DNA of 64,000 nucleotides from an uncultured Clostridia bacterium. Its GTDB lineage: Bacteria; Bacillota; Clostridia; Oscillospirales; Acutalibacteraceae. The stretch spans positions 228,748 through 292,747 of the forward strand of contig CANQJS010000001.1 of NCBI GenBank assembly GCA_947624285.1, given 5' to 3'. Both the position numbers and the translations under genes were made by a program. The notes beneath the pieces were generated by a model, which made no database searches, was not told where the DNA came from, and saw only the letters and a list, made by a program, of their open reading frames with translations. How positions within the stretch are numbered: position 1 is the first letter of the stretch; every line of letters starts with the position of its first letter. Below, piece by piece: positions 33,091-41,711 of this stretch.

Positions 33091-33957
33091 CAGTCCGCCG
33101 GAGTAAGAGACGAAGCCGCATTTATAATCGGAAGTACCGTTTATTTTGTATAAAACGAGGTACATTCCGTCTATTCTGCCAAGGCAGGTGCAGCTTTCGT
33201 TCACATCGAGCGAGCCGATTTTTGTTTTCTTCGCCGTGTCTGCATAGACGGTCTCGGCGGTAGAGCGGTTTTTGTAGGTCTTGCCGCCTGTCGGAGCGGT
33301 CTTTACGCCTCCTGCGTATTTGACAAAGCCGACCTTATGCTTCGTTGTGCCGTCAAGGTTATACACAATAATATATCCGTTGCCTTTTTTACCGTAGCAT
33401 TTGGCGCTTTCTTTCGGAGAAAGCGAGCCTATCCGCTCCTCAAGATCGCTTTTTTCCAAAACGACTTCCGTTGTGCTGCCGTTCTTCCACGCCACAGCTT
33501 TCGGATAGCTTTGCGCGGGAGAAACAGACGGCTTGCCCGCCGCGGGAGTTGACACATCGTTCCAGTCGATATAATCGTTGGGGTCGAGCAGTTTTTTGTT
33601 GTAAGCCCACGATTTTGAATTTTCAACCTCGATGTGCAGGTGCGGACCTGTTGAGTTGCCCGTGCTGCCCATTGTGCCCACTGTGTCGCCCTCTTTGATT
33701 TTCGTGCCGACCGTTTTGGGGCTGCGGCTTTTCATATGAGCCATAAGAATCGACTTGCCGTCATTCGTTGTTATCACGATATAATTGCCGTAGCTCTTAT
33801 CGTAGGCGTTGCGCTGTATTGTGCCGTTTGTTGGCGCGACGAGCGCAGTATTATCGCATACACGGTCAACGCCCGTGTGATAGCCTGCCGCCCATGAGCC
33901 TTTTTTCTTGAACGCCGTCGTCTGCTTTGACGACTCTTTAAACGGTGAGCGATACAT
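33088..33957 (-). CDS. M23-type endolysin-like peptidase with SH3-like repeats
   Basis: A 289-residue cell-wall peptidase. The N-terminal LytM domain has GYHTGVD, a zinc His/Asp pair, then LMAHMKS and GPHLHIEVEN (catalytic and metal His). Two C-terminal repeats (about 155-215 and 225-289, each ending KxGFVxYxGG) resemble SH3-like wall-binding modules. There is no signal peptide, as in phage endolysins released by holin. It is the last gene of the fibre-holin-endolysin group; 0 bp separates it from the holin stop. Confidence 0.85.
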   Translation of the reverse strand: MYRSPFKESSKQTTAFKKKGSWAAGYHTGVDRVCDNTALVAPTNGTIQRNAYDKSYGNYIVITTNDGKSILMAHMKSRSPKTVGTKIKEGDTVGTMGSTGNSTGPHLHIEVENSKSWAYNKKLLDPNDYIDWNDVSTPAAGKPSVSPAQSYPKAVAWKNGSTTEVVLEKSDLEERIGSLSPKESAKCYGKKGNGYIIVYNLDGTTKHKVGFVKYAGGVKTAPTGGKTYKNRSTAETVYADTAKKTKIGSLDVNESCTCLGRIDGMYLVLYKINGTSDYKCGFVSYSGGL

Positions 33958-34170
33958 TTATTCCGCCTCCCCGTCCGAAGCCGTCTGCAAATTCATAATC
34001 GCGGCAAAACCCGCCGACACCGCCGATACCGCAAGACCGACGAGAGCCGAGGTCAACATATCCTTAGCCGCCGTGAAATCTATCGTCATAAGGTTTACGG
34101 CGATATATCCCGCCGCAGTCTGAAGGAATGTTCTGAGCATTCTTTTCGCGGTTTCTTTTGTAAATTTCAT
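33958..34170 (-). CDS. Holin-like protein (r1t-type)
   Basis: A 70-residue protein with two short hydrophobic stretches (about 14-28 and 38-60) and a charged tail GEAE. ETAKRMLRTFLQTAAGY resembles the start of r1t-type phage holins. The stop abuts the endolysin ATG. Start ATG 34170 lies at GGAGC; upstream in-frame codons overlap the next gene in a different frame. Hole-forming activity is inferred from context. Confidence 0.62.
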   Translation of the reverse strand: MKFTKETAKRMLRTFLQTAAGYIAVNLMTIDFTAAKDMLTSALVGLAVSAVSAGFAAIMNLQTASDGEAE

Positions 34171-34183
34171 TTTAATGCTCCTT

Positions 34184-34495
34184 TCATCTGTTTGTCGGCG
34201 CTTCCTCGGGGAGCGCCATAGTGTTATTAAATATTTTTGTGATAGTTCCGTTTCCGCCCAACTGATGATACGCGTCATACTCCTTTTGCAAAGCGTCTTT
34301 CGCGTATATCGGGCAATAGCCCCTGTCGGAGTACTTATCATTCTGCCTAATGATCTCGGTGCGAAGCAGTGACAGCATCCCCTCTTCAAGGGCTGTTGTT
34401 CGCTTTTTTATACCTTTAAAATAGACTGCCACACCTGTTATCGCGCCCGAAACAACGGCGCTTACGACAACGGTGATAATCGTATTCCATATCAT
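34184..34495 (-). CDS. Phage-type small membrane protein (holin-associated)
   Basis: A 103-residue protein with one N-terminal membrane helix (IITVVVSAVVSGAITGVAVYF) and a hydrophilic, partly coiled-coil domain ending MALPEEAPTNR. Similar proteins often sit between tail fibre and holin genes of Clostridia phages. Its start abuts the fibre gene's stop (34496), so these are one operon. Function unproven. Confidence 0.6.
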   Translation of the reverse strand: MIWNTIITVVVSAVVSGAITGVAVYFKGIKKRTTALEEGMLSLLRTEIIRQNDKYSDRGYCPIYAKDALQKEYDAYHQLGGNGTITKIFNNTMALPEEAPTNR

Positions 34496-36028
34496 TCAGG
34501 TCAATTCCTCCTTTTCCGCTTCATTTATATCGGCCGAATTGCCTTGTATCAATCCGTATATTTCCTCTAAGGACTTCTCAATATCGGCGATTTGAGCTCT
34601 TATTTCCTTTAGCGCGTCCGTCTCCGCGATTTTGACAGCGGAATTAGCGCTCGGCGGCGCTGTTTCCAAATCGCTTACCGGCGCTTCGCCGCTTTGCAAT
34701 GAAGCCGTTAAAACGGCGCTCGGAAGCTGTGAGAGCGGAATTTTACCGCTTGCGTCAAGGCTTGCCACACCGTTTTTAACGCCTTTGTGACTTTCGTCTA
34801 AAACGGTTACGAAATCGCCCCAAGAGCCGCCTGCCGCGCCCGAATCGTTTTGCCTTGTTATCAAATGCCCGCCGCTGGAGCTGAGCTGGAATGAATCGGC
34901 GCCCGAATCGACCTGCATAACGGCAAGATCTTCGCTTTCGTGCCCCTCTAAAACCTGAGTTTTAACATCGAAGAACGCCGTTCCGGAGGTCGAGGTCAGC
35001 TCGTCCGCGTTAGTAGTTGAAATTTCCTTATACGAGCTTAAAAGAAGGTCGCTCGGCGCAGGACTCCAATCGGTCGGAATCTCACCCGTTTCAATCTTCG
35101 GACCGCAAATTTCAACATATCGGTCTTTTTCCGTCAAAGATACCGTAAATGCTTTCAGTTGTATATCTTCGGAATCCGCCGCAACGGTAAAGGTATAAGA
35201 AATTCTTTTCCATAAATCGCTTTTTGCGGAAACGGAAATACCGGGCTGATTACAAATACCCGATTCGTTATAATAGTCTAATTGCAGTCTTATTTTCTCG
35301 GCAGTACCTCGGCAATACGCGCTGAAGGTGTAGGTGTTCTTCTTATTGAGCGTCGATTTGCCGTTGCTCATAAGCCCTATTGAAACGGTGTGCCACTGAT
35401 CAAGATCGTTTGCAAGATAAAATCCGCTGCTAACTGCCGCGTTCGGGCAGTCATCAACATTGAGAATGTGCGGAGACACGCTTTGTCCGTTTTTAGATTC
35501 CGAAAGCACACCGTTGTTTATTTTTTCACCGTTAGAGCCGATTTTCAGGGCGTTTGTATTTTTCAAAAGGTTTGTTCCGCCGCATTTCGTAAGCAGGTCA
35601 ACTGCCTGCGCCGCGTCTTTGGCGGCGCTTTCTATTTTTTCGTTGATCTCATTCAAAAGCGCGCTGCCGTTTTTCAGCACATCGGCGATATTATCGTCGT
35701 ATAGATAATCCGTGGGCTTCGGCTTTGGCTCAACGGGAATTTCCGTTCTGAACACGGTCCTTCCGATACCGTTGCCCTCGTAATAAATAAAAGCGGTTAT
35801 TTTGAGAGCCTGCTGCAAAAGAATATTCGGCACATTCGCGGTGTAGCCGTTTCCCGTGGCATGGGACTGAACGGCAAGGCTCTCTTTTGATTTTCTGTTG
35901 CAAAAATGAAAAACCGGCGCTTTCTCAAAGTCAAGATGCTTTACGGTTATAGTTTGATTAAGATCCCACTGGTAAAGCCGCTCAATGAGCGCGCCGTTTG
36001 AATCATAACTCGGTATTAAATTAAACAT
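34496..36028 (-). CDS. Phage tail-fibre/baseplate upper protein
   Basis: A 510-residue protein. The N-terminus (residues 1-105) resembles the BppU/DUF2479 baseplate domain. A coiled coil follows (about 110-145), then a CBM-like beta-sandwich (about 150-325, with TYTFSAYCRG and KIETGEIPTDWSPAPSD). Near the end is DASGKIPLSQLPS, a widespread tail-fibre signature, and then a C-terminal coiled coil. It is the first gene of a four-gene tail-end/lysis module; no head, portal, terminase or integrase gene is nearby. Confidence 0.8.
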   Translation of the reverse strand: MFNLIPSYDSNGALIERLYQWDLNQTITVKHLDFEKAPVFHFCNRKSKESLAVQSHATGNGYTANVPNILLQQALKITAFIYYEGNGIGRTVFRTEIPVEPKPKPTDYLYDDNIADVLKNGSALLNEINEKIESAAKDAAQAVDLLTKCGGTNLLKNTNALKIGSNGEKINNGVLSESKNGQSVSPHILNVDDCPNAAVSSGFYLANDLDQWHTVSIGLMSNGKSTLNKKNTYTFSAYCRGTAEKIRLQLDYYNESGICNQPGISVSAKSDLWKRISYTFTVAADSEDIQLKAFTVSLTEKDRYVEICGPKIETGEIPTDWSPAPSDLLLSSYKEISTTNADELTSTSGTAFFDVKTQVLEGHESEDLAVMQVDSGADSFQLSSSGGHLITRQNDSGAAGGSWGDFVTVLDESHKGVKNGVASLDASGKIPLSQLPSAVLTASLQSGEAPVSDLETAPPSANSAVKIAETDALKEIRAQIADIEKSLEEIYGLIQGNSADINEAEKEELT

Positions 36029-36401
36029 TTTCTAAAATCCTTTCATTTAAACATATTTGTTAATAAACAAACACCTATGAATTTTATATTCTCAAGGTTT
36101 TTTATTCTATGATTTTCCGCCTGTACTTGTTCCTGACAAGGGCTTCGCTCGGAAAATCAGTAAAGACTGTCGGCGCAATATACGCCTGATTTGATGTAGG
36201 AAAACGCCGAAACACCGGCAATTGTAAGGGCGCTTGTCTCCGTGGGAGGGCTGTGCTAAGGGCGCGTTTCCCGCTTTGCAAATTAAAAGACAATTTGTTA
36301 GATTAAGAACTATCGCAAAATTGTCAATACATTTAAAAAGATAGGGTAATTTTATTCCCTTCGTGTATAGTCTATAATCAGCATAAAAGGTATAGTGCCT
36401 T
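36029..36401. other. Intergenic stretch with a GC-richer island
   Basis: An AT-rich interval holding a GC-rich block at about 36118-36270. On the minus strand two overlapping open frames (63 and 103 codons) cross it, but both lack ribosome binding sites and look like by-products of a repeat or a decayed gene. No gene is called. Confidence 0.5.
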
Positions 36402-36419
36402 ACTGAATATTTATGCAAT
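36402..36419 (+). promoter_or_regulatory. Candidate ArgR operator (ARG box)
   Basis: ACTGAATATTTATGCAAT matches the ArgR/AhrC consensus TGAATWWWWATTCA with one mismatch. A weaker second copy may lie just downstream (about 36422-36440). It is 35 bp upstream of the arg promoter -35. Confidence 0.5.
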
Positions 36420-36453
36420 TTTATGGATAATTATAAATTTTTTCGCTTTTCTA

Positions 36454-36481
36454 TTGACATTAGTAAAAGCAAGTGTATAAT
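36454..36481 (+). promoter_or_regulatory. Predicted promoter of the arg-car operon
   Basis: TTGACA (36454-36459), 16-bp spacer, TATAAT (36476-36481), 50 nt before the argC ATG. No promoter of similar quality was noticed between here and the end of carB. Confidence 0.7.
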
Positions 36482-36531
36482 AGATAAGAATATAACGCAT
36501 ATAAGTCAACTACGGGAGTTTATGTATAAAA

Positions 36532-37479
36532 ATGATAAAAGTATTCATTAACGGTCAGGCGGGCACAACGGGGCTTCGCATCGCAGACCGCCTTAAAGGA
36601 AGAGACGATATCGAACTGCTTTCAATAGACGAAGAAAAGCGCAAAGATACGGATGAAATAAGAAAATATATCAACTCTTCGGATGTGACCTTTCTCTGCC
36701 TGCCGGACGAGGCGGCAAAGGAAGCGGTCTTGCTGCTTGATAACGAAAACAGGCATACAAGGATAATCGACGCCTCCACCGCCCACAGAACAAACCCGCT
36801 ATGGGCATACGGCTTTCCGGAGCTTTCGGCGGAGCTGGAGGAAAAGATAAAAACCAATCGGCTTATAGCAAACCCCGGCTGTTACGCGAGCGGTTTCAAC
36901 GCTATCGTTGCCCCGCTCGTTGCGAGAGGCGTAATTCCAAAGGAGTATCCCCTCACCTGCTTTGCTCTTTCCGGCTACAGCGGCGCGGGAAAAAAGGCTA
37001 TCGCTCAATATGAGGATGAAAACAGGGATAAAGAGCTTGAGTCTCCCCGTCTCTACGCTCTCACGCAAAATCACAAGCATTTGGCGGAAATGCAGGCGAT
37101 AAGCGGCATTGCGAGAACACCGATATTCTCGCCCATAATATGCGATTACAAATGCGGAATGGTCGTTGCCGTTCCTCTGTTTGCCGATATGCTTGAAAAA
37201 AAATACTCCCCAAAAGACATAAGGGAGATACTTGCCGAGCATTATGCGGGGAAAGACACCGTCAAGGTGCGCTCCATAGGCTACACGCAGAATATGATAG
37301 GCGCAAACAATTTTGACGGCAGAGACGATATGGAAATTGAGGTTACGGGAAACGATGAGAGAATCGTTATTATCTCAAGATTTGACAATCTCGGAAAAGG
37401 AGCTTCGGGCGCGGCGATACAGTGTATGAATTTAAGCCTCGGGGTTGACGAAAAAAAATCACTTGTTATAGGAGAATAG
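36532..37479 (+). CDS. argC: N-acetyl-gamma-glutamyl-phosphate reductase (type 2)
   Basis: NADPH-dependent third step of arginine synthesis. At 315 residues it is the short type 2 ArgC. VFINGQAGTTGLRIADRL is the nucleotide-binding start; IANPGCYASGF holds the catalytic Cys; FALSGYSGAGKKAI is conserved. The ribosome binding site GGGAG is 13 nt from ATG 36532, longer than usual. First gene of the operon, 4 bp from argJ. Confidence 0.94.
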   Translation: MIKVFINGQAGTTGLRIADRLKGRDDIELLSIDEEKRKDTDEIRKYINSSDVTFLCLPDEAAKEAVLLLDNENRHTRIIDASTAHRTNPLWAYGFPELSAELEEKIKTNRLIANPGCYASGFNAIVAPLVARGVIPKEYPLTCFALSGYSGAGKKAIAQYEDENRDKELESPRLYALTQNHKHLAEMQAISGIARTPIFSPIICDYKCGMVVAVPLFADMLEKKYSPKDIREILAEHYAGKDTVKVRSIGYTQNMIGANNFDGRDDMEIEVTGNDERIVIISRFDNLGKGASGAAIQCMNLSLGVDEKKSLVIGE

Positions 37480-37483
37480 AAAG

Positions 37484-38731
37484 ATGAAAATTATCGACGG
37501 CGGCGTATGCGCCGCAAAGGGATTTAAAGCGAGCGGCGTGTATTGCGGAATAAAAAAGCCGAAAGCGGATAATCTCAACCCGAACTATGTTCACAAAAAC
37601 GATTTGGGAATGATAGTCAGCGATGTGATATGCAATACGGCGGCTGTTTATACTACAAACAAAGTCAAAGGCGCGCCCATCGTTGTTACGAAAAGAAATC
37701 TTGAAAAGACAGGCGGAAAATCAAGAGCTGTTATCGTAAATTCAAAAAACGCCAACACCTGCAACGCGGACGGCGAGGAAAAGGCGGAAAAAATGTGCGC
37801 CCTCGCCGCAAAGGAGCTCGGCATAACGCCCGAAGAGGTCATTGTTGCGTCAACGGGAGTTATCGGTCAAATTCTGCCGATAGAGCCCATTGAAAAAGGC
37901 GTTGCGCCTCTCGTCAAAGCTCTTTCATACGCGGGAAATGAAGCCGCCGCCTTAGCGATAATGACTACGGACACGGTAAAAAAAGAATACGCCGTTGAGT
38001 TTGAGCTTGGCGGCAAAACATGCAGAATAGGCGGAATGGCAAAGGGCTCGGGTATGATACACCCCAATATGGCGACCACGCTGAATTTTATCACCACGGA
38101 CGCGGCGGTTTCCGTCCCCGTGCTTCAAAAGGCGCTCGGCGAGGTGGTAAAGGTCACCTACAACTGCCTTTCCATTGACGGAGACACATCCACAAACGAT
38201 ATGGTATCCCTTATGGCAAACGGGCTTGCGGGCAACGGCGAAATAACCGACTGCGACAAGGATTATGAGATTTTCAAAGCCGCGCTCTACGAGGTTATGA
38301 TGCACCTTACAAGAATGCTCGCAAAGGACGGCGAGGGCGCGGGAAAGCTGATAGAATGCTTTTGCGACGGCTGCCCCGACGAGGACTGCGCGATCAAAAT
38401 TGCGAAATCGGTTGTTCACTCAACACTATTGAAATGTATGATTTTCGGCGAGGACGCAAACTGCGGCAGAATCCTCTGCGCGGTCGGTTACACGGACGCC
38501 GATTTTGATATAGATAAAATCAGCGTTGAGCTTAAAAGCGAATTCGGCGCGATAAAGGTCTGCGAGAACGGGCTTGTTCTTCCGTTCAGCGAGGAAAAGG
38601 CGGCTGAAATTCTCAAAAGCGACGAGATACAGCTTTATATTGACCTGCGTCAGGGCGACGGTCACGCGACAGCTTGGGGCTGTGATATGACATACGACTA
38701 TATTAAAATAAACGGCGATTACCGCACCTGA
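37484..38731 (+). CDS. argJ: Glutamate/ornithine N-acetyltransferase
   Basis: Transfers acetyl from acetylornithine to glutamate, making the cyclic arginine pathway. 415 residues, an N-terminal nucleophile enzyme that self-cleaves before the Thr in GMIHPNMATTLNFI (KGSGMIHPNMATTL). GIKKPKADN and the C-terminal FGEDANCGRIL are family marks. Its presence explains the absence of a separate argE. RBS within the 4-bp-spaced junction after argC. Confidence 0.95.
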   Translation: MKIIDGGVCAAKGFKASGVYCGIKKPKADNLNPNYVHKNDLGMIVSDVICNTAAVYTTNKVKGAPIVVTKRNLEKTGGKSRAVIVNSKNANTCNADGEEKAEKMCALAAKELGITPEEVIVASTGVIGQILPIEPIEKGVAPLVKALSYAGNEAAALAIMTTDTVKKEYAVEFELGGKTCRIGGMAKGSGMIHPNMATTLNFITTDAAVSVPVLQKALGEVVKVTYNCLSIDGDTSTNDMVSLMANGLAGNGEITDCDKDYEIFKAALYEVMMHLTRMLAKDGEGAGKLIECFCDGCPDEDCAIKIAKSVVHSTLLKCMIFGEDANCGRILCAVGYTDADFDIDKISVELKSEFGAIKVCENGLVLPFSEEKAAEILKSDEIQLYIDLRQGDGHATAWGCDMTYDYIKINGDYRT

Positions 38732-38774
38732 TAATTCACGGCATACAAATGATTTTACGGAAAGGAAAACGGTT

Positions 38775-39632
38775 ATGGATGTTTCAAACGCGATGAAGGC
38801 TGATGTACTTGCGCACGCTCTGCCCTACATACAGGCATATCGCAAAAAGGTGATAGTTGTTAAATACGGCGGAAACGCCATGATAAACGAGGAGCTTAAA
38901 ACAGCCGTTATGCGCGATCTTGTGCTGCTCTCCACGGTCGGCATCAAGGTAGTTCTCGTTCACGGCGGCGGTCCGGAAATAAGCAAAACGCTTGACGCTA
39001 TGAATATCGAAAGCGTTTTTGAGGACGGTTTGCGCGTTACGACGAAAGAGACCTCAAATGTTGTGCAGATGGTGCTGGCGGGAAAGATAAACAAGGACCT
39101 TGTGTGCCAGATAGGAAATTTGGGCGGAAACGCCATAGGTCTTTCCGGTATGGACGGGCATATGATAAAATGCCGCCCTCTCGACGAAAAGCACGGCTAT
39201 GTTGGCGAAATAGTTAATATGAATATGGAAGTTGTAAACGAGGTGCTTGCCAATAATTTCATTCCCGTTATCGCCACGGTCGGGTATGACGAGGAAGGAA
39301 ATTGCTACAACATCAACGCCGATACGGTGGCGGCGAGCATCGCGGGCGCGCTTAAGGCGGAGGCTCTTATTTCCATGACAGATGTGGTTGGGCTTCTTCG
39401 CGATAAGCAGGACGATTCAACGCTTATTCACAGAATATATATTTCCGATGTCCCCGCGCTAATATCCGAGGGCGTTATCAGCGGCGGTATGATACCGAAA
39501 ATAGATTCAATGACAAACGCCATTCGTGAGGGCGTTAAGAAAGCCTTTATCATCGATGGCAGAGTCCCCCACTCCATTCTTATGGAGCTTCTTACCGACG
39601 AAGGTATGGGGACTATGTTCAGAAGCAGGTGA
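38775..39632 (+). CDS. argB: Acetylglutamate kinase
   Basis: Phosphorylates N-acetylglutamate. 285 residues, the normal size. KVIVVKYGGNAM is the ATP-binding Lys/Gly loop, VLVHGGGPEISKTL binds substrate, and NINADTVAASIAGALKAE is conserved. The N-terminal helix (ALPYIQAYRKK) is the type linked to arginine feedback inhibition and hexamer formation. GGAAAGG upstream. Confidence 0.96.
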   Translation: MDVSNAMKADVLAHALPYIQAYRKKVIVVKYGGNAMINEELKTAVMRDLVLLSTVGIKVVLVHGGGPEISKTLDAMNIESVFEDGLRVTTKETSNVVQMVLAGKINKDLVCQIGNLGGNAIGLSGMDGHMIKCRPLDEKHGYVGEIVNMNMEVVNEVLANNFIPVIATVGYDEEGNCYNINADTVAASIAGALKAEALISMTDVVGLLRDKQDDSTLIHRIYISDVPALISEGVISGGMIPKIDSMTNAIREGVKKAFIIDGRVPHSILMELLTDEGMGTMFRSR

Positions 39633-39638
39633 TCGAAT

Positions 39639-40802
39639 ATGGATACAAAGGAACTTGACAAGAAATATGTGTGCTCATCATACAACAGGTTTGATGTTGC
39701 GCTCGAATCAGGCAAGGGCTCAACTCTTTTTGACGAGGACGCAAAGGAATACATAGATTTCGGCGCCGGCATAGGCGTTACCTCGTTCGGCATAGCCGAT
39801 GAGGAGTGGAAAAACGCCGTAATCGAACAGCTCAACAAATTACAGCACACCTCAAACCTCTACTATACCTCTCCCTGCGCAAAGCTCGCAAAGCTGCTCT
39901 GTGATAAAACGGGAATGAAAAAGGCGTTTTTCTGCAACAGCGGAGCGGAGGCAAACGAGGGAGCGATAAAATTCGCAAGAAAATACAGCGTTGAAAAATA
40001 CGGCGAGGGCAGGAGCAATATAATCACCCTCGTTAATTCCTTTCACGGCAGAACGGTAACAACGCTTTCCGCTACGGGGCAGGATAGCTTTCACACGCTT
40101 TTCGCTCCGTTTACGCCGGGCTTTTTATACTGCCCCGCAAATGATACCGACGCGCTTGAGAATATGGCGGACGGCACTGTATGCGCAATTATGTTTGAGT
40201 GCGTTCAGGGCGAGGGCGGCGTGCTTGACCTTGACAGGGATTTCGTTTTAAAAATCGCCGAAATCGCCGAGAAAAAAGATATTCTTATCATCGTTGACGA
40301 GGTGCAGACGGGCAACGGCAGAACGGGTAAATATTTTTCGTATATGCACTTCGGCATAGAGCCGGATATTGTAACTACCGCAAAAGGGCTTGCAAACGGT
40401 CTGCCGATAGGTGCTGTGCTGTTTGGCGAAAAGGTAAAAGATACGGTCACGCCCGGCTCTCACGGCTCAACCTTCGGCGGCAATCCCGTGGCGGCGGCGG
40501 GCGCGATAAGCATAGTAAATCGCATCGATGAAAAATTCCTTGAAAGCGTTACCGAAAAGGGCGAATACATAAGAAAAAAGCTCCTTGAAATCAAAGGAGT
40601 AAAAAGCGTGAGCGGAATGGGGCTTATGCTCGGAATAGAGACGGGCAAAAGTTCCAAAGATATAGCAAACGCCTGCCTTGAAAAAGGGCTGCTGGTACTT
40701 ACCGCCAAAACAAAAATACGCCTTTTGCCGGCGCTGAATATAAGCTATAATGAAATCAACAAAGGTTTAAACATTTTGAAAGAGGTAATTGAAAATGAAT
40801 AA
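39639..40802 (+). CDS. argD: Acetylornithine aminotransferase
   Basis: PLP-dependent class III aminotransferase, 387 residues. FCNSGAEANEGAIKFARKY, VNSFHGRTVTTLSATGQ, IVDEVQTGNGRTGKYF and the PLP Lys in TAKGLANGLPIGA are visible. In DAP-producing bacteria the enzyme may also serve as N-succinyl-DAP aminotransferase. 6 bp after argB, and its last codons overlap argF. Confidence 0.95.
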   Translation: MDTKELDKKYVCSSYNRFDVALESGKGSTLFDEDAKEYIDFGAGIGVTSFGIADEEWKNAVIEQLNKLQHTSNLYYTSPCAKLAKLLCDKTGMKKAFFCNSGAEANEGAIKFARKYSVEKYGEGRSNIITLVNSFHGRTVTTLSATGQDSFHTLFAPFTPGFLYCPANDTDALENMADGTVCAIMFECVQGEGGVLDLDRDFVLKIAEIAEKKDILIIVDEVQTGNGRTGKYFSYMHFGIEPDIVTTAKGLANGLPIGAVLFGEKVKDTVTPGSHGSTFGGNPVAAAGAISIVNRIDEKFLESVTEKGEYIRKKLLEIKGVKSVSGMGLMLGIETGKSSKDIANACLEKGLLVLTAKTKIRLLPALNISYNEINKGLNILKEVIENE

Positions 40803-41706
40803 GCTGAAGCACTTGCTTAAATTACAGGACCTTACACAGCACGACATACTTGATATACTCAATCTTGCCGACCAGCTCAAATATGAAACGAAGCATGGCA
40901 TAGAGCATCATCTGCTCAAAGGGAAAACCCTCGGAATGATATTCCAAAAAAGCTCAACGCGCACGAGAGTGTCGTTTGAAACGGGTATGTATCAGCTCGG
41001 CGGGCAGGCGCTTTTTCTTTCAAGCCGCGATTTGCAGATAGGCAGAGGCGAGCCTGTTAACGACACGGCGAGGGTGCTCTCCCGTTATCTTGACGGAATT
41101 ATGATAAGGACCTTTGAGCAAAAGGAAGTTGAGGATCTGGCGAAATACGGCTCGATCCCAATAATAAACGGTCTTACCGATTACTGCCACCCCTGCCAGG
41201 TGCTTGCGGACCTGATGACCGTGCGCGAGCACAAAAAGAGCTTTGATGGGCTTAAATTCTGCTATATAGGCGACGGCAACAATATGGCAAACAGCCTTAT
41301 AGTAGGCGCGATAAAGATGGGTATGGAATGCGCGATCGCCTGCCCCGACGCATATAAGCCCGACGCCGAAATAATGAAATGGGCTTCGCAAAACGGTAAA
41401 TTCACCTGCTCAACCGATATTTACGAATGCGCAAAGAACGCCGATGTGCTGTACACCGATGTATGGGCGTCAATGGGTCAGGAGAGCGAAAAAGCTCAGC
41501 GCGAAAAGGTTTTCAGGGGCTATCAGATAAACGACGATGTGATCTCGGTTGCCAACGAGGGCGTTATGGTGCTTCACTGCCTGCCCGCCCACAGGGAAGA
41601 GGAAATTACCGCAAAGGTTTTTGAGGAACACGCCGAGGAAATATTTGATGAGGCGGAAAACAGGCTTCACGCTCAAAAAGCGGTTTTAGTAAAACTTTTG
41701 GGATGA
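40795..41706 (+). CDS. argF: Ornithine carbamoyltransferase
   Basis: Joins ornithine and carbamoyl phosphate to give citrulline. 303 residues. Carbamoyl-phosphate site FQKSSTRTRVSFE, HPCQVLADLMT, and ornithine-binding HCLPAHREEEI. Start ATG 40795 (after GAGG) overlaps argD by 8 bp; an in-frame TTG lies 6 nt earlier. Its substrate comes from carAB immediately downstream. Confidence 0.96.
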   Translation: MNKLKHLLKLQDLTQHDILDILNLADQLKYETKHGIEHHLLKGKTLGMIFQKSSTRTRVSFETGMYQLGGQALFLSSRDLQIGRGEPVNDTARVLSRYLDGIMIRTFEQKEVEDLAKYGSIPIINGLTDYCHPCQVLADLMTVREHKKSFDGLKFCYIGDGNNMANSLIVGAIKMGMECAIACPDAYKPDAEIMKWASQNGKFTCSTDIYECAKNADVLYTDVWASMGQESEKAQREKVFRGYQINDDVISVANEGVMVLHCLPAHREEEITAKVFEEHAEEIFDEAENRLHAQKAVLVKLLG

Positions 41707-41711
41707 TCGAT

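Noticed and set aside
36107..36418. 63- and 103-codon minus-strand open frames before argC
   Set aside because: They overlap each other in different frames, lack ribosome binding sites and resemble no family I know; more likely repeat-derived.
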